From NCBI GenBank assembly GCA_002429385.1, contig DIZL01000017.1:1-33021 (forward strand): a stretch of 33,021 nucleotides of DNA, given 5' to 3'. The translations under genes and the position numbers were made by a program. Numbering within the stretch: position 1 is the stretch's first letter; each line of letters begins with the position of its first letter. The notes beneath the pieces are model-generated. The model had not been told where the DNA came from, did not search any database, and saw nothing but the letters and a program-made list of their open reading frames with translations. The DNA is from Prolixibacteraceae bacterium UBA6029. GTDB lineage: Bacteria; Bacteroidota; Bacteroidia; Bacteroidales; Prolixibacteraceae. This document shows, piece by piece, positions 17,828 through 26,102 of this stretch.

Positions 17828-20047
17828 ATGACAAAACTTCAGACAAAGGCCGAACAGCGGTTAATACAGGATTATTTTGACGAATTGCTCAAGGCATGCG
17901 ATCATAAGGTTTCAGACGATGGTATTGTTCGGATACGAAAGGCCTTTGAGTTTGCCAATACTGCACACGCAGGCGTAAAACGGAAATCAGGCGAACCTTA
18001 TATTATTCATCCGCTTGCAGTTGCAAAAATAGTCATCGAAGAAATCGGGCTGAGCGCCACTTCCATCATCGCGGCCTTATGTCATGACGTGGTTGAAGAT
18101 ACCGATTATACCCTGGAAGATATTAGTAACCTGTTTGGTGAAAAAGTCGCTTCAATTGTTGACGGATTAACAAAACTCACCGATGAGTTTACTCCACAGC
18201 ACGACTCGAAGCAGGCCAATAACTTCAGGAAAATGCTGATGACCTTGTCCGATGATGTAAGGGTTATCCTGATCAAGCTTGCCGACCGTCTGCACAATAT
18301 GCGGACCCTTGATTCGATGGCTCCTCAATCGCAGTTAAAAATCGCCGCTGAAACGCTTTATATCTTCGCCCCCCTGGCCCACAGGCTGGGTTTGTATGCC
18401 ATCAAATCGGAACTGGAAGATTTAAGTCTGAAGTACAAACACCCTGATTCCTACAACCAGATACAGTTCAGACTGCAAAATCAGCGGGAGAAAAGAGATT
18501 ACCTGGTCACCGAATTTATCCGTCCTATTGAAGAACAACTCAAACAGGAGGGCATTGATTTTGTCATCACCGAGCGGCTTAAATCGATTTATTCCATCTG
18601 GAATAAGATGCAGACCAAAAGTGTTTCGTTTGATGAAGTTTACGATTTACTTGCCGTCCGTATAGTCTTTATTCCGAAGACTAATGTTTCAGAAAAACGG
18701 CAATGCTTTGATATTCTTTCGCTGGTTACCGATATTTATAAGCCAAAACCCGATCGTATCCGCGATTGGATTACTATTCCCAAAGCAAATGGTTATGAAG
18801 CCCTGCACGTAACGGTCATGGGGCCCCATGGTCAGTGGGTTGAAATACAGATTCGCACGCAAAGGATGGATGAAATCGCTGAAAGAGGATTTGCCGCACA
18901 TTACAAATACAAGAATATCAAAGAGGTAGAAAACGAGCTGGACCGCTGGCTGGAAAAGATCAAGGAGATGCTTCAGAACCCTGAATCAGATGCGCTTGAA
19001 TTTCTGGATGAATTTAAAATGAACCTGTTTTCTTCAGAAATCATTGTCTTTACGCCCAAGGGTAGAATGGTGAATTTGCCAAAAAATGCCACAGTGATCG
19101 ATTTTGCCTACGAGATTCATACTGAACTGGGGAATCACTGCATCGGGGCCAAGATCAATCACAAACTAGTTCCGGTTTCACACGTGCTGCAAAGCGGAGA
19201 CCAGGTAGAGATTCTTTCATCACGCACCCAATCGCCTCAATTGGCCTGGCTTGCTTTTCTGATCACGGCCAAGGCAAAGGCCAAAGTCAAACAATCCTTC
19301 AAACTTGACCGTAAAGGGCACATCGATCAGGGACGTAAAATCATTGAGGATGAACTGTCCAAGCATAAAATAGTACCTTCATCGGACACCCTTAAAAAAT
19401 TAAGCTCGTATTACGGTCTTACCAATAAAGAACAGCTTTATGCACAAGTTGGAATGGGGTTCCTGGAACTGGACAAGCTCGACGAAGTACTTCAGACACG
19501 AAGAGAAAACAAGTTGGCAAAGTTTTGGAAGCTTTCATTTACTCAAAAGAAAGAAGAACCTGCACTTACGGGTAAAATTGATAAAAAAGCGCCATTTATT
19601 CTGAAAGAAGATCCTGAAGAATCGAACTATACGCTGGCAAAATGCTGCAATCCGATTCCCGGGGATGATGTGGTAGGTTACATTTCGGATGATGAGCACA
19701 TTACAATCCACAAAAGAAATTGTCCCGAAGCGCTAAAGATCATGTCACAGCAAGGCGATAAGATCATCACGGCAGAATGGACCAAATTTAAAAAACTGTC
19801 CTACCTGTCGCGGATTAAACTCAGTGGGTTCGACCGGGTTGGAGTAGTAAACGAAATCACCACCATCATTTCAAAACAAAACAACATCAATATGCGTACG
19901 GTGCATTTCGATACTCATGATGGTATTTTTGAAGGTGAATTATACCTGTATATTCACAGTGTTCAGGATTTAAACATACTCATTGTTCAACTGAAGAAGA
20001 TCAAGGGAATAGATATGATCGAACGGATTGAAAAAATTCAGCAATAA
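17828..20047 (+). CDS. rel: Bifunctional (p)ppGpp synthetase/hydrolase, RelA/SpoT family
   Basis: This 739-residue stringent-response enzyme makes and degrades (p)ppGpp. The N-terminal HD hydrolase has H61 (IIHPLAVA), the HD pair H86-D87 with E90-D91 (CHDVVEDT) and LADRLHNMRTL, all intact, so hydrolase activity is expected. The synthetase follows, with RLKSIYSIWNKM, 'YDLLAVRI', 'PKANGYEALH' and VEIQIRT holding the catalytic Asp and Glu. After it come a TGS domain ('VFTPKGRMVNLP...AYEIHTELG'), the conserved-cysteine CC motif 'AKCCNPIPGDDVVGYI' and a C-terminal ACT domain ('SRIKLSGFDRVGVVNEI'). Length is standard for a long RSH protein. It is followed in the same direction by the Fur-family gene and purA. 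A nested palindrome precedes the ATG. Confidence 0.97.
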   Translation: MTKLQTKAEQRLIQDYFDELLKACDHKVSDDGIVRIRKAFEFANTAHAGVKRKSGEPYIIHPLAVAKIVIEEIGLSATSIIAALCHDVVEDTDYTLEDISNLFGEKVASIVDGLTKLTDEFTPQHDSKQANNFRKMLMTLSDDVRVILIKLADRLHNMRTLDSMAPQSQLKIAAETLYIFAPLAHRLGLYAIKSELEDLSLKYKHPDSYNQIQFRLQNQREKRDYLVTEFIRPIEEQLKQEGIDFVITERLKSIYSIWNKMQTKSVSFDEVYDLLAVRIVFIPKTNVSEKRQCFDILSLVTDIYKPKPDRIRDWITIPKANGYEALHVTVMGPHGQWVEIQIRTQRMDEIAERGFAAHYKYKNIKEVENELDRWLEKIKEMLQNPESDALEFLDEFKMNLFSSEIIVFTPKGRMVNLPKNATVIDFAYEIHTELGNHCIGAKINHKLVPVSHVLQSGDQVEILSSRTQSPQLAWLAFLITAKAKAKVKQSFKLDRKGHIDQGRKIIEDELSKHKIVPSSDTLKKLSSYYGLTNKEQLYAQVGMGFLELDKLDEVLQTRRENKLAKFWKLSFTQKKEEPALTGKIDKKAPFILKEDPEESNYTLAKCCNPIPGDDVVGYISDDEHITIHKRNCPEALKIMSQQGDKIITAEWTKFKKLSYLSRIKLSGFDRVGVVNEITTIISKQNNINMRTVHFDTHDGIFEGELYLYIHSVQDLNILIVQLKKIKGIDMIERIEKIQQ

Positions 20048-20081
20048 ATCCTGAGCTTCGTTCTTTGTCAGAAAAAATTAG

Positions 20082-20089
20082 TAGTTTTG
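20082..20089 (+). promoter_or_regulatory. Possible -7 element for the Fur-family gene
   Basis: TAGTTTTG fits TAnnTTTG exactly and lies 26 bp before the Fur-family ATG, giving a leader of about 19 nt. The -33 match is poor (TTCG at 20057-20060, 21 nt away), so this is a weak call. Confidence 0.35.
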
Positions 20090-20114
20090 ATTCTTATTTT
20101 TAATTGGTTTAAAT

Positions 20115-20561
20115 ATGAATAGCCAAAAGAACAAAGAAGCGGTAAAACAAATGTTCATTGAATATCTTGAAAACAATGAACACCGGAAAACTCCGGAACG
20201 ATTTGCAATACTTGAAGAAATCTATTCCAGAGAAGGACATTTTGATATTGAGTCGCTTTACATCTCGATGAAAAACAAGAACTACAGAGTCAGCAGAGCC
20301 ACTTTGTACAATACCATCGATTTACTGCTTGACTGCAAACTGATCATCAGGCATCAGTTTGGTAAAAACATGACCCAATATGAAAAAGCGTACGCCATAC
20401 CTCTGCATGACCATTTGATTGATCTCAGAACCGGCTCACTAACTGAATTCTATGATCCGCGTCTGAAGGAAATCATTGAAGATATCTGCGAGAAAAACAA
20501 CTTTGGATTGTCGCATCACACGCTTTATGTTTACGGAAAATTCTACAACAAGCCGGAGTGA
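20115..20561 (+). CDS. Fur-family transcriptional regulator lacking the structural zinc cysteines
   Basis: This 148-residue protein has the Fur winged-helix fold. 'KTPERFAILEEIY' leads into 'GHFDIESLYISM', and the recognition helix is 'VSRATLYNTIDLLLD' (about residues 59-73). H42, H98 and H100 (LHDH) are in the positions Fur uses for regulatory metal. The CxxC pairs that normally follow the HDH motif (as in 'HDHliC..Cg') are missing: the sequence reads HDHLIDLRTG. Only two cysteines remain (C74 and C125), neither in a zinc-pair context. It may therefore respond to metal differently, or to another signal. It lies between rel and purA, with 143 bp before purA. A 15-bp palindrome in that gap is a candidate binding site. 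Confidence 0.88.
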   Translation: MNSQKNKEAVKQMFIEYLENNEHRKTPERFAILEEIYSREGHFDIESLYISMKNKNYRVSRATLYNTIDLLLDCKLIIRHQFGKNMTQYEKAYAIPLHDHLIDLRTGSLTEFYDPRLKEIIEDICEKNNFGLSHHTLYVYGKFYNKPE

Positions 20562-20647
20562 TTACGTTCTGTTTAATTCGATTTCATTTGAACGAATTAA
20601 TTCCTTACACACTTTAGGGAAAGATTATATCTGTACTTCTATAAATA

Positions 20648-20682
20648 ATTAGTAATTTTATCGCTCAGATAAAATTACTAAT
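20648..20682. promoter_or_regulatory. purA: 15-bp perfect inverted repeat in the purA leader
   Basis: ATTAGTAATTTTATC (20648-20662) and GATAAAATTACTAAT (20668-20682) are exact reverse complements around a GCTCA loop. The site ends 22 bp before the purA ATG. No T-run follows, so it is not a simple terminator. Being AT-rich and next to a Fur-family gene, it is a candidate operator. As RNA it would be a hairpin in the purA leader. A TATATCTG (20626-20633) just upstream is one mismatch from a -7 element. Confidence 0.55.
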
Positions 20683-20704
20683 TCCGTGAATAATCCCTAT
20701 AAAA

Positions 20705-21979
20705 ATGAAAGTAGATGTCTTGTTAGGTCTCCAGTGGGGCGACGAAGGTAAAGGAAAAATAGTGGATGTTTTGACACCCGGATACGATGTCATTACAAGA
20801 TTCCAAGGTGGCCCAAATGCAGGTCATACATTGGAAATCAATAATTTCAAGCAGGTTTTACATACCATTCCATCAGGTATATTTCGTGAAAACAAATTAA
20901 ATGTAATCGGCAATGGAGTGGTTATTGATCCGATCATTTTTGTAAAAGAAACTGAATCAATCAGTAAGCACGGCATCGATCTTCATAAATCTTTATATAT
21001 TTCAAAGAAGGCCCACCTGATCCTGCCAACCCATCGGCTATTGGATGCAGCCTCGGAAGAAGCCAAGGGACTGACCAGGATTGGTTCAACCTTAAAAGGA
21101 ATCGGGCCCACCTACCGCGACAAGATTGGACGCGAGGGATTGAGGGTTGGTGATCTGTTCGAAAACTTCACAGAAAAGTACACTGCACGGATTCAGGCAC
21201 ATAAAGACCTGCTCGATAACTATTACCATTACAATTATGCGGAGATACTGGCAGAGACCGAAAAGGAATGGATGAGCGCCATCGAAGTGCTGAAAACCTT
21301 TAAAATTGTTGATACGGAGCACCTGATCAATGAAAGCCTGGCCGACAATAAATCAGTATTAGCCGAAGGAGCACAGGGGACTATGCTGGATATCGACTTT
21401 GGGTCGTATCCCTTTGTAACCTCATCGAGTACGATTTGTGCAGGCGCTTGCACCGGTCTCGGTATCGCTCCAAATAAAATCGGTAATGTGTACGGTATCT
21501 TTAAAGCTTACTGTACACGTGTGGGTATGGGACCTTTCCCTACCGAACTGTTTGATCTGGATGGACAGAACATGCGGGATGTAGGCCGTGAATATGGCTC
21601 AACAACAGGACGTGCGCGCCGTTGCGGCTGGCTTGACCTGGTGGCCTTAAAATATTCAATCATGCTCAATGGGGTCACTGAACTGATCATGATGAAGGCT
21701 GATGTAATGGACAAATTTGAAACCATTAAGATCTGTACGGGTTATGATATCAACGGAGAAGTAACCGACAAGTTTCCCTTCGAGTTGAACGACAAGGTAA
21801 AGCCGGAGTATGTTGAATTACCGGGATGGCAGTCAGACCTGACTCAATTGTCGAGTCAGAACGAATTTCCCGAAGAGTTTAACAATTACATCAACTTTAT
21901 CGAGGAGCAGGTTGGCATACCCATCACCATAGCCTCTGTCGGGCCGAACAGGGCACAAACGATATTTTTAGGAGAGTAA
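20705..21979 (+). CDS. purA: Adenylosuccinate synthetase
   Basis: PurA joins IMP and aspartate with GTP to give adenylosuccinate, the first committed step to AMP. The 424-residue protein has the signature LQWGDEGKGKIVD (GTP/IMP site, residues 9-21), GGPNAGHT with the catalytic His, 'STLKGIGPTYRDKIGR' and 'GAQGTMLDIDFGSYPFVTSS'. It ends with the expected 'STTGRARRCGWLDLV' and a C-terminal 'PNRAQTIF'. Length and motif order are normal and complete. The ATG at 20705 starts MKVDVLLG, as in relatives. The gene is preceded by a perfect palindrome and followed directly by a strong terminator, so the rel/Fur/purA stretch ends here. Confidence 0.98.
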   Translation: MKVDVLLGLQWGDEGKGKIVDVLTPGYDVITRFQGGPNAGHTLEINNFKQVLHTIPSGIFRENKLNVIGNGVVIDPIIFVKETESISKHGIDLHKSLYISKKAHLILPTHRLLDAASEEAKGLTRIGSTLKGIGPTYRDKIGREGLRVGDLFENFTEKYTARIQAHKDLLDNYYHYNYAEILAETEKEWMSAIEVLKTFKIVDTEHLINESLADNKSVLAEGAQGTMLDIDFGSYPFVTSSSTICAGACTGLGIAPNKIGNVYGIFKAYCTRVGMGPFPTELFDLDGQNMRDVGREYGSTTGRARRCGWLDLVALKYSIMLNGVTELIMMKADVMDKFETIKICTGYDINGEVTDKFPFELNDKVKPEYVELPGWQSDLTQLSSQNEFPEEFNNYINFIEEQVGIPITIASVGPNRAQTIFLGE

Positions 21980-21980
21980 A

Positions 21981-22016
21981 AGTAAAAAGGAGCCGTCAAA
22001 CCGGCTCCTTTTTACT
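21981..22016 (+). terminator. purA: Strong rho-independent terminator after purA
   Basis: A 15-bp perfect stem (21981-21995 with 22002-22016), including AAAAAGGAGCCG / CGGCTCCTTTTT, has a 6-nt loop. It starts one base after the stop codon. The T-rich 3' side supports termination of purA transcripts. Confidence 0.9.
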
Positions 22017-22112
22017 TTATACAAGTTCTTTCATCTAATTATTTTGTTTTCGGGAAGGAATGACTATTTTAGAACTCTTAAACTATTGTTTAATCGTGTC
22101 TAATATCCTGAA

Positions 22113-23210
22113 ATGGAAATCGTCCGGCCAACATTATTGCTTGATAAGAATATAGCGCTGCGGAATATTGAGAATATGGTGAGTAAAGCCAGGGATTTGC
22201 ATTTAAATTTCAGGCCACATTTCAAAACACACCAATCAGCCGAAATAGGAGAATGGTTTCGGGCAGCAGGGGTTAACTGCATTACTGTTTCTTCCTTTAC
22301 AATGGCCAGTTATTTTGCAGATAACGGGTGGGACGACATTACCATTGCCTTATCCATAAATATTCCTGAAATCCCTGAGATCAATGAACTTGCCGGAAGA
22401 ATTAAATTAAATGTATTGATCGAAAACCAGGAAGGTCTTGAAGCTCTTCAAAACCAGATAACCTGGCACACAGGTGTTTTCATTAAAATAGATACGGGTT
22501 ACAACCGTACAGGGATTGAAGCAAACAGAACCCCTCTGATCGATCAGTTACTTGCGAATATTCAGAAATCCCCCCTCCTTCAGTTTAAAGGGTTCCTGTC
22601 ACATACCGGGCACACCTATCAGGCAAATTCAACACATGATATTTTCAGCCGCCATTTTGATGCCCTATTGAAAATGAAAGCGTTAAGGACCCGTTACCAA
22701 AACGAATGGCCTGATCTCATGATTTCCCTGGGTGACACCCCTTCATGCAGCATCTGCGATAAATTTGATGGGGTGGATGAGATTCGTCCAGGGAATTTTG
22801 TGTTTTATGATTTAATGCAGTATAAGCTTGGCGTTTGTAAATTGACTGACATTGCCGTCCGAATGGTATGTCCTGTCATTGCTGTTCATCCGTCGAGAAA
22901 TGAAGTTGTGATCTATGGTGGGGCAGTCCATTTTGGCAAAGATTCAATCATTAATATTGATGGAAAACCGCTTTTCGGACGGATAATTGTCAATGCAGAC
23001 GATAAAAAAATACTGTTGGATGAAAAAAACTATCTCCATGCATTATCGCAGGAGCATGGTATATTAAAGATTTCTCCGCGCGACCTCAATTACTTCAAAC
23101 CAGGAATCCTGGTTGAAATTATTCCTGTACATTCCTGCCTGACTGCGAACCTCATGAAAGAATACCTGACTACTGAAGGTGACGTGATTAGAATGATGCC
23201 CTTCGCTTAA
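22113..23210 (+). CDS. DSD1-family PLP enzyme (D-threonine aldolase / D-serine dehydratase-like)
   Basis: This 365-residue enzyme of the alanine-racemase N-terminal barrel class was recognised by RPHFKTH (residues 34-40), where K38 is the expected PLP lysine, and 'FIKIDTGYNRTGI' for the middle of the barrel. The C-terminal domain carries 'IIPVHSCLTANLM', with H340 and C342 in the H-x-C arrangement that binds Zn in eukaryotic-type D-serine dehydratase. The family deaminates D-serine or cleaves D-threonine and related D-3-hydroxy amino acids; the exact substrate cannot be read here. The ATG at 22113 precedes 'RPTLLLD', the usual start. It stands alone between the purA terminator and the haem lipoprotein operon. 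Confidence 0.88.
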   Translation: MEIVRPTLLLDKNIALRNIENMVSKARDLHLNFRPHFKTHQSAEIGEWFRAAGVNCITVSSFTMASYFADNGWDDITIALSINIPEIPEINELAGRIKLNVLIENQEGLEALQNQITWHTGVFIKIDTGYNRTGIEANRTPLIDQLLANIQKSPLLQFKGFLSHTGHTYQANSTHDIFSRHFDALLKMKALRTRYQNEWPDLMISLGDTPSCSICDKFDGVDEIRPGNFVFYDLMQYKLGVCKLTDIAVRMVCPVIAVHPSRNEVVIYGGAVHFGKDSIINIDGKPLFGRIIVNADDKKILLDEKNYLHALSQEHGILKISPRDLNYFKPGILVEIIPVHSCLTANLMKEYLTTEGDVIRMMPFA

Positions 23211-23355
23211 TCAATTTTCAATACACAATAAAATTACTATTTCATTAGTTAGCTAAACTGATTCCTTATTTATAATGAATCTAATTAATGATTCTTTTGA
23301 TCAATTGGCTTTGCATTTTGTTATATTGTTTTTATCATTTAATTATTCATTAACT

Positions 23356-23733
23356 ATGAAATTTAAAAACCATAGATCTGTAGTAGTATTACTTTTTGCA
23401 GGTATAGTGTCAGTCATTTTCCTTTTAGATTCATGTAAGCATGATGAAATTCCTGTGGCAAAGTTTGCTCCGGTACCTTTTTCCGATATTAAGCCAATCT
23501 TTCAAAACTACTGTGGAACATGCCATAACGGGAATGGCACGCGTAATAGTCGATTAAATCTAAATGATTCCATTGGAATATTGAGGTCAGTTATACCCTA
23601 TAATGTTTCAAAAAGCAAGGCCTACCAGGCTATGATTAGCACGTTTCAGATTATGCCTCCTAAAATTGCCCTGCCAACCAGCAAGAGGACGCTTATCAGG
23701 TTATGGATCGAACAGGGTGCCAGTCCGAATTAA
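23356..23733 (+). CDS. Haem-binding (c-type cytochrome-like) lipoprotein 1
   Basis: From the ATG at 23356 this is 125 residues with a lipoprotein signal peptide ending at LLDSC (C27 lipidated). The frame opens earlier (23275), but that start would bury the signal peptide 27 residues in, so I prefer 23356. The c-type haem motif is C53-x-x-C56-H57 (YCGTCHNG). 'FQIMPPK' offers a Met as sixth ligand. The layout, 'fsdIkPIFqnyCgtCH...L.L.....i...v', resembles planctomycete-type single-haem domains. It is probably tethered to a periplasm-facing membrane leaflet. It is the first of five plus-strand genes and is followed after 53 bp by a paralogue-like haem lipoprotein. Confidence 0.85.
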   Translation: MKFKNHRSVVVLLFAGIVSVIFLLDSCKHDEIPVAKFAPVPFSDIKPIFQNYCGTCHNGNGTRNSRLNLNDSIGILRSVIPYNVSKSKAYQAMISTFQIMPPKIALPTSKRTLIRLWIEQGASPN

Positions 23734-23786
23734 TTGTTTGTATTACAAATCAATACAGATATAACTCAAGTAAAAAAAATCAATAT

Positions 23787-24155
23787 ATGAACCGTGCAAT
23801 AAGAATAATACTAATTCTGTCAATCGCATTTATCGCAGGATGTTATTATGACAACGAAGAGAGACTTTACCCCAAGCAATCGAGTCCTTGTGATGATACT
23901 ATTGTTACTTTTTCAGGTACCGTAACCCAGATCTTACAACCTTGTCTATCGTGCCATGCCACTTCATCTACAGCTGGTGGTGGATATTTCCTTCAAAATT
24001 ACAGCGATGTTCAGAAATATGTAATAAGCGGACAACTAATGAATTCACTTAACCATATTGGCGGGCACGATATGCCTTTAGGTGGCGGGAAACTGCTTGA
24101 TTGTGAAATAGCCCAAATACAGAAATGGATAGACAATAAATCACCCAACAATTAG
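23787..24155 (+). CDS. Haem-binding (c-type cytochrome-like) lipoprotein 2
   Basis: This 122-residue lipoprotein from the ATG at 23787 has the lipobox IAGC (C19). An earlier in-frame start at 23703 would overlap the upstream gene and place the signal peptide internally. The haem motif is C53-L-S-C56-H57, the same residue positions as in the preceding protein, and 'GGHDMPLGGG' (M96) is a possible axial ligand. The C-terminus 'EIAQIQKWIDN' matches the usual 'W...GA' ending of small single-haem domains. It is probably a redox or haem-sensing partner of its neighbour. The barrel gene follows after 10 bp, so co-transcription is likely. Confidence 0.85.
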   Translation: MNRAIRIILILSIAFIAGCYYDNEERLYPKQSSPCDDTIVTFSGTVTQILQPCLSCHATSSTAGGGYFLQNYSDVQKYVISGQLMNSLNHIGGHDMPLGGGKLLDCEIAQIQKWIDNKSPNN

Positions 24156-24165
24156 AATTCAAACA

Positions 24166-25086
24166 ATGAAGAGAAATTACTATATATTAATTGGATTATT
24201 CATTCTTTTCTTATCAGGGAATGTTTACAGTCAGGATCTGGACGCACTTTTAAATGCCCAAATAAAACCAACAGTGAATTATGCCACGGCCAGCTTCAAG
24301 GCAAGCCGCATCATCAATGGGCATTCCATTGAACAGATGAAGAAAAAGCAGCTTGATTTCCGTATTTCCCATCGTTTTGGAACCTTAAATGACGGAGCAT
24401 ATGGTTTATATGGCATGGATCGTTCGGTTATCCATTTCAGCCTGGAATACGGTTTAACAGATTGGTTAATGCTAGGAGTTGGCCGTGGAAGCTTAAATAA
24501 GATATACGATTCGTTTGCCAAATTTAAACTGTTGCGACAATCTTCCGGAGAAAAAACAATGCCTGTTTCCGTAAGCTATCTTACATCAATTGAAGTGAAC
24601 TCCATGAAATTTGACACTACCCGGATTCAGTTAACACCAACAACATTTGCACCAAGGGTCAACTATTTTTCGTCCCGGCTCACTTACGTTAATCAACTAC
24701 TGATTGCAAGAAAGTTTAATGATAACTTTTCGTTTCAATTATCACCGACATTTATTCACCGTAATCTGACAAAAACAGAACTGGATAAAAACGATATATT
24801 CGCTATGGGCTTTGGTGCACGTTACAAATTGTCGAAACGTCTTTCGCTTAATGCCGAATATTTCTATACATTAAATCCGAATGCTAAAGTTATGGAGACC
24901 AGGTATTACAATTCAGCCTCAGTTGGCATTGACATTGAAACAGGTGGTCATGTCTTCCAAATCATGCTGACGAATTCACAGGGCATGCGTGAAGGAACAT
25001 TTATTCCACAAACTACTGACAGTTGGCTAAAAGGAGGAATTCACCTGGGATTCAACATTTCGAGAGTTTTTGCGTTTAATCAATAA
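24166..25086 (+). CDS. DUF5777 family outer-membrane beta-barrel protein
   Basis: This 306-residue protein has a signal peptide (about 1-22, ending NVYSQ). The rest alternates polar and hydrophobic residues in strands with aromatic girdles ('DFRISHRFGTLNDGAYGLYGMD', 'FSLEYGLTDWLMLGVGRG', 'FSFQLSPTFIHRN', 'LSLNAEYFYTL') and ends near 'LGFNISRVFAFNQ'. This is the DUF5777 pattern of Bacteroidota, predicted as an outer-membrane barrel of unknown function. It begins 10 bp after the second haem lipoprotein and ends 2 bp before the yceI gene. The context suggests a barrel that works with periplasmic redox or lipid-binding partners, but that is inference. Confidence 0.85.
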   Translation: MKRNYYILIGLFILFLSGNVYSQDLDALLNAQIKPTVNYATASFKASRIINGHSIEQMKKKQLDFRISHRFGTLNDGAYGLYGMDRSVIHFSLEYGLTDWLMLGVGRGSLNKIYDSFAKFKLLRQSSGEKTMPVSVSYLTSIEVNSMKFDTTRIQLTPTTFAPRVNYFSSRLTYVNQLLIARKFNDNFSFQLSPTFIHRNLTKTELDKNDIFAMGFGARYKLSKRLSLNAEYFYTLNPNAKVMETRYYNSASVGIDIETGGHVFQIMLTNSQGMREGTFIPQTTDSWLKGGIHLGFNISRVFAFNQ

Positions 25087-25088
25087 AA

Positions 25089-25649
25089 ATGAACATCATG
25101 AAAAAGCAACTTATTATACTGGCTATACTGATAATGTCAGTTAGTGCATTTGGACAAGATAAATTCATCGCTAAAAATGCCTATATATCGTTTTATTCTT
25201 CTACTCCATTGGAAGACATTCTCGGAGAAAGTAATGAAGCAGTAACAATTCTCGATGCTACCAAAGGCGAAGTAGTTTTTCAGGCATTGATGACTACTTT
25301 CCATTTTAAACGAGCCCTTATGGAAGAACATTTCAACGAAAACTACATGGAAAGCAGCAAGTTTCCTAAAGCTAAGTTTAAAGGAATGATTGAAGGGTTC
25401 AATAAAGATATGTTGAAAGCTCCTGTTGCAAATATAAAAATCACAGGTCAGTTGAACGTTCATGGAGTGGAAAAAACAATCACTGTCCCCGGAACTATCG
25501 GTATGGAAGCCGGGAAACTGGTTGCAACCGCTAAGTTCAAAGTAACTCCGGAAGAGTATGGGATTGTCATTCCATCATTGGTTCGGGATAAAATCGGCAA
25601 GGAAATGGAGATTACAGTTAAGGACAATTATGTCCCTTTCGGTCAATAA
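25089..25649 (+). CDS. YceI family lipocalin-like protein
   Basis: This 186-residue exported protein has a signal peptide (about 1-22, ending SAFGQ) and a YceI beta-barrel. Recognisable parts are 'ISFYSSTPLEDILGESN' and 'GEVVFQALMTTFHFKRALMEEHFNENYMESSKFPKAKFKG' (the family's 'f.m..fdf...lmdehf.e.ymes..yP.a.F.g'), followed by 'ITGQLNVHGVEKTITVP'. YceI proteins bind isoprenoid or fatty-acyl lipids in the periplasm. A second ATG at 25098 (MKKQ) is an equally good start. It follows the DUF5777 gene by 2 bp, so translation is probably coupled. Confidence 0.93.
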   Translation: MNIMKKQLIILAILIMSVSAFGQDKFIAKNAYISFYSSTPLEDILGESNEAVTILDATKGEVVFQALMTTFHFKRALMEEHFNENYMESSKFPKAKFKGMIEGFNKDMLKAPVANIKITGQLNVHGVEKTITVPGTIGMEAGKLVATAKFKVTPEEYGIVIPSLVRDKIGKEMEITVKDNYVPFGQ

Positions 25650-25670
25650 ATTTAAATCACGGGAAAAGAG

Positions 25671-26102
25671 ATGAAAATCAAATATATAATCTTATCAATA
25701 CTATTTTTGATTCTGGTTGGTGCAGGTGTCGGCCTGAAAATGTTTTTCAAGCCTCATGACAACATTAATAAAATGGATGCCAGTTTCAAAGTTGAAGGAG
25801 CTAGCTTCATTAATGAATTCAAAAAAGATGAAAATGCTGCAACTGCGAAATACAGTGAAAAAGTAATTGAAATAAAGGGAAAGCTTGTTGCAAAAAATAC
25901 GCTTCCAAACGGAACCATTCTGTTAATTCTTGAAGATGAAATGGAAGGAATCAGCAGTGAGCTTGATGCCGAGTGGACGAAGTCCAATCAACCACTCATT
26001 GATGGATTGAAAATCGGCAATCTGGTTACCATAAAAGGTGTATGTAAAGGGTTCCTTATGGAAGTTAAAGTGAATCCGGCTGTTGTTGTTGTGAATGAAT
26101 AG
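25671..26102 (+). CDS. Membrane-anchored tRNA_anti-like OB-fold protein
   Basis: In this 143-residue protein an N-terminal helix (about residues 4-25) acts as membrane anchor or uncleaved signal. A small OB-fold of the 'tRNA_anti-like' class follows: 'KVIEIKGKLVAKNTLPNGTILLILED' and 'GLKIGNLVTIKGVCKGFLMEVKVNPAVVV' carry the usual 'v.v.G.v......g...v.L' and 'l..G..v.vkG.c.G.....v.l..a.i' strands. Despite the name, these envelope proteins are not known to bind tRNA. It is last in the five-gene run, 21 bp after yceI. Its final 38 bases overlap the end of the convergent cyclase gene. Confidence 0.85.
   Translation: MKIKYIILSILFLILVGAGVGLKMFFKPHDNINKMDASFKVEGASFINEFKKDENAATAKYSEKVIEIKGKLVAKNTLPNGTILLILEDEMEGISSELDAEWTKSNQPLIDGLKIGNLVTIKGVCKGFLMEVKVNPAVVVVNE

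Noticed and set aside
23275..23355. Upstream in-frame start of the first haem lipoprotein
   Set aside because: It would place a lipoprotein signal peptide 27 residues inside the protein. The ATG at 23356 gives a normal signal.
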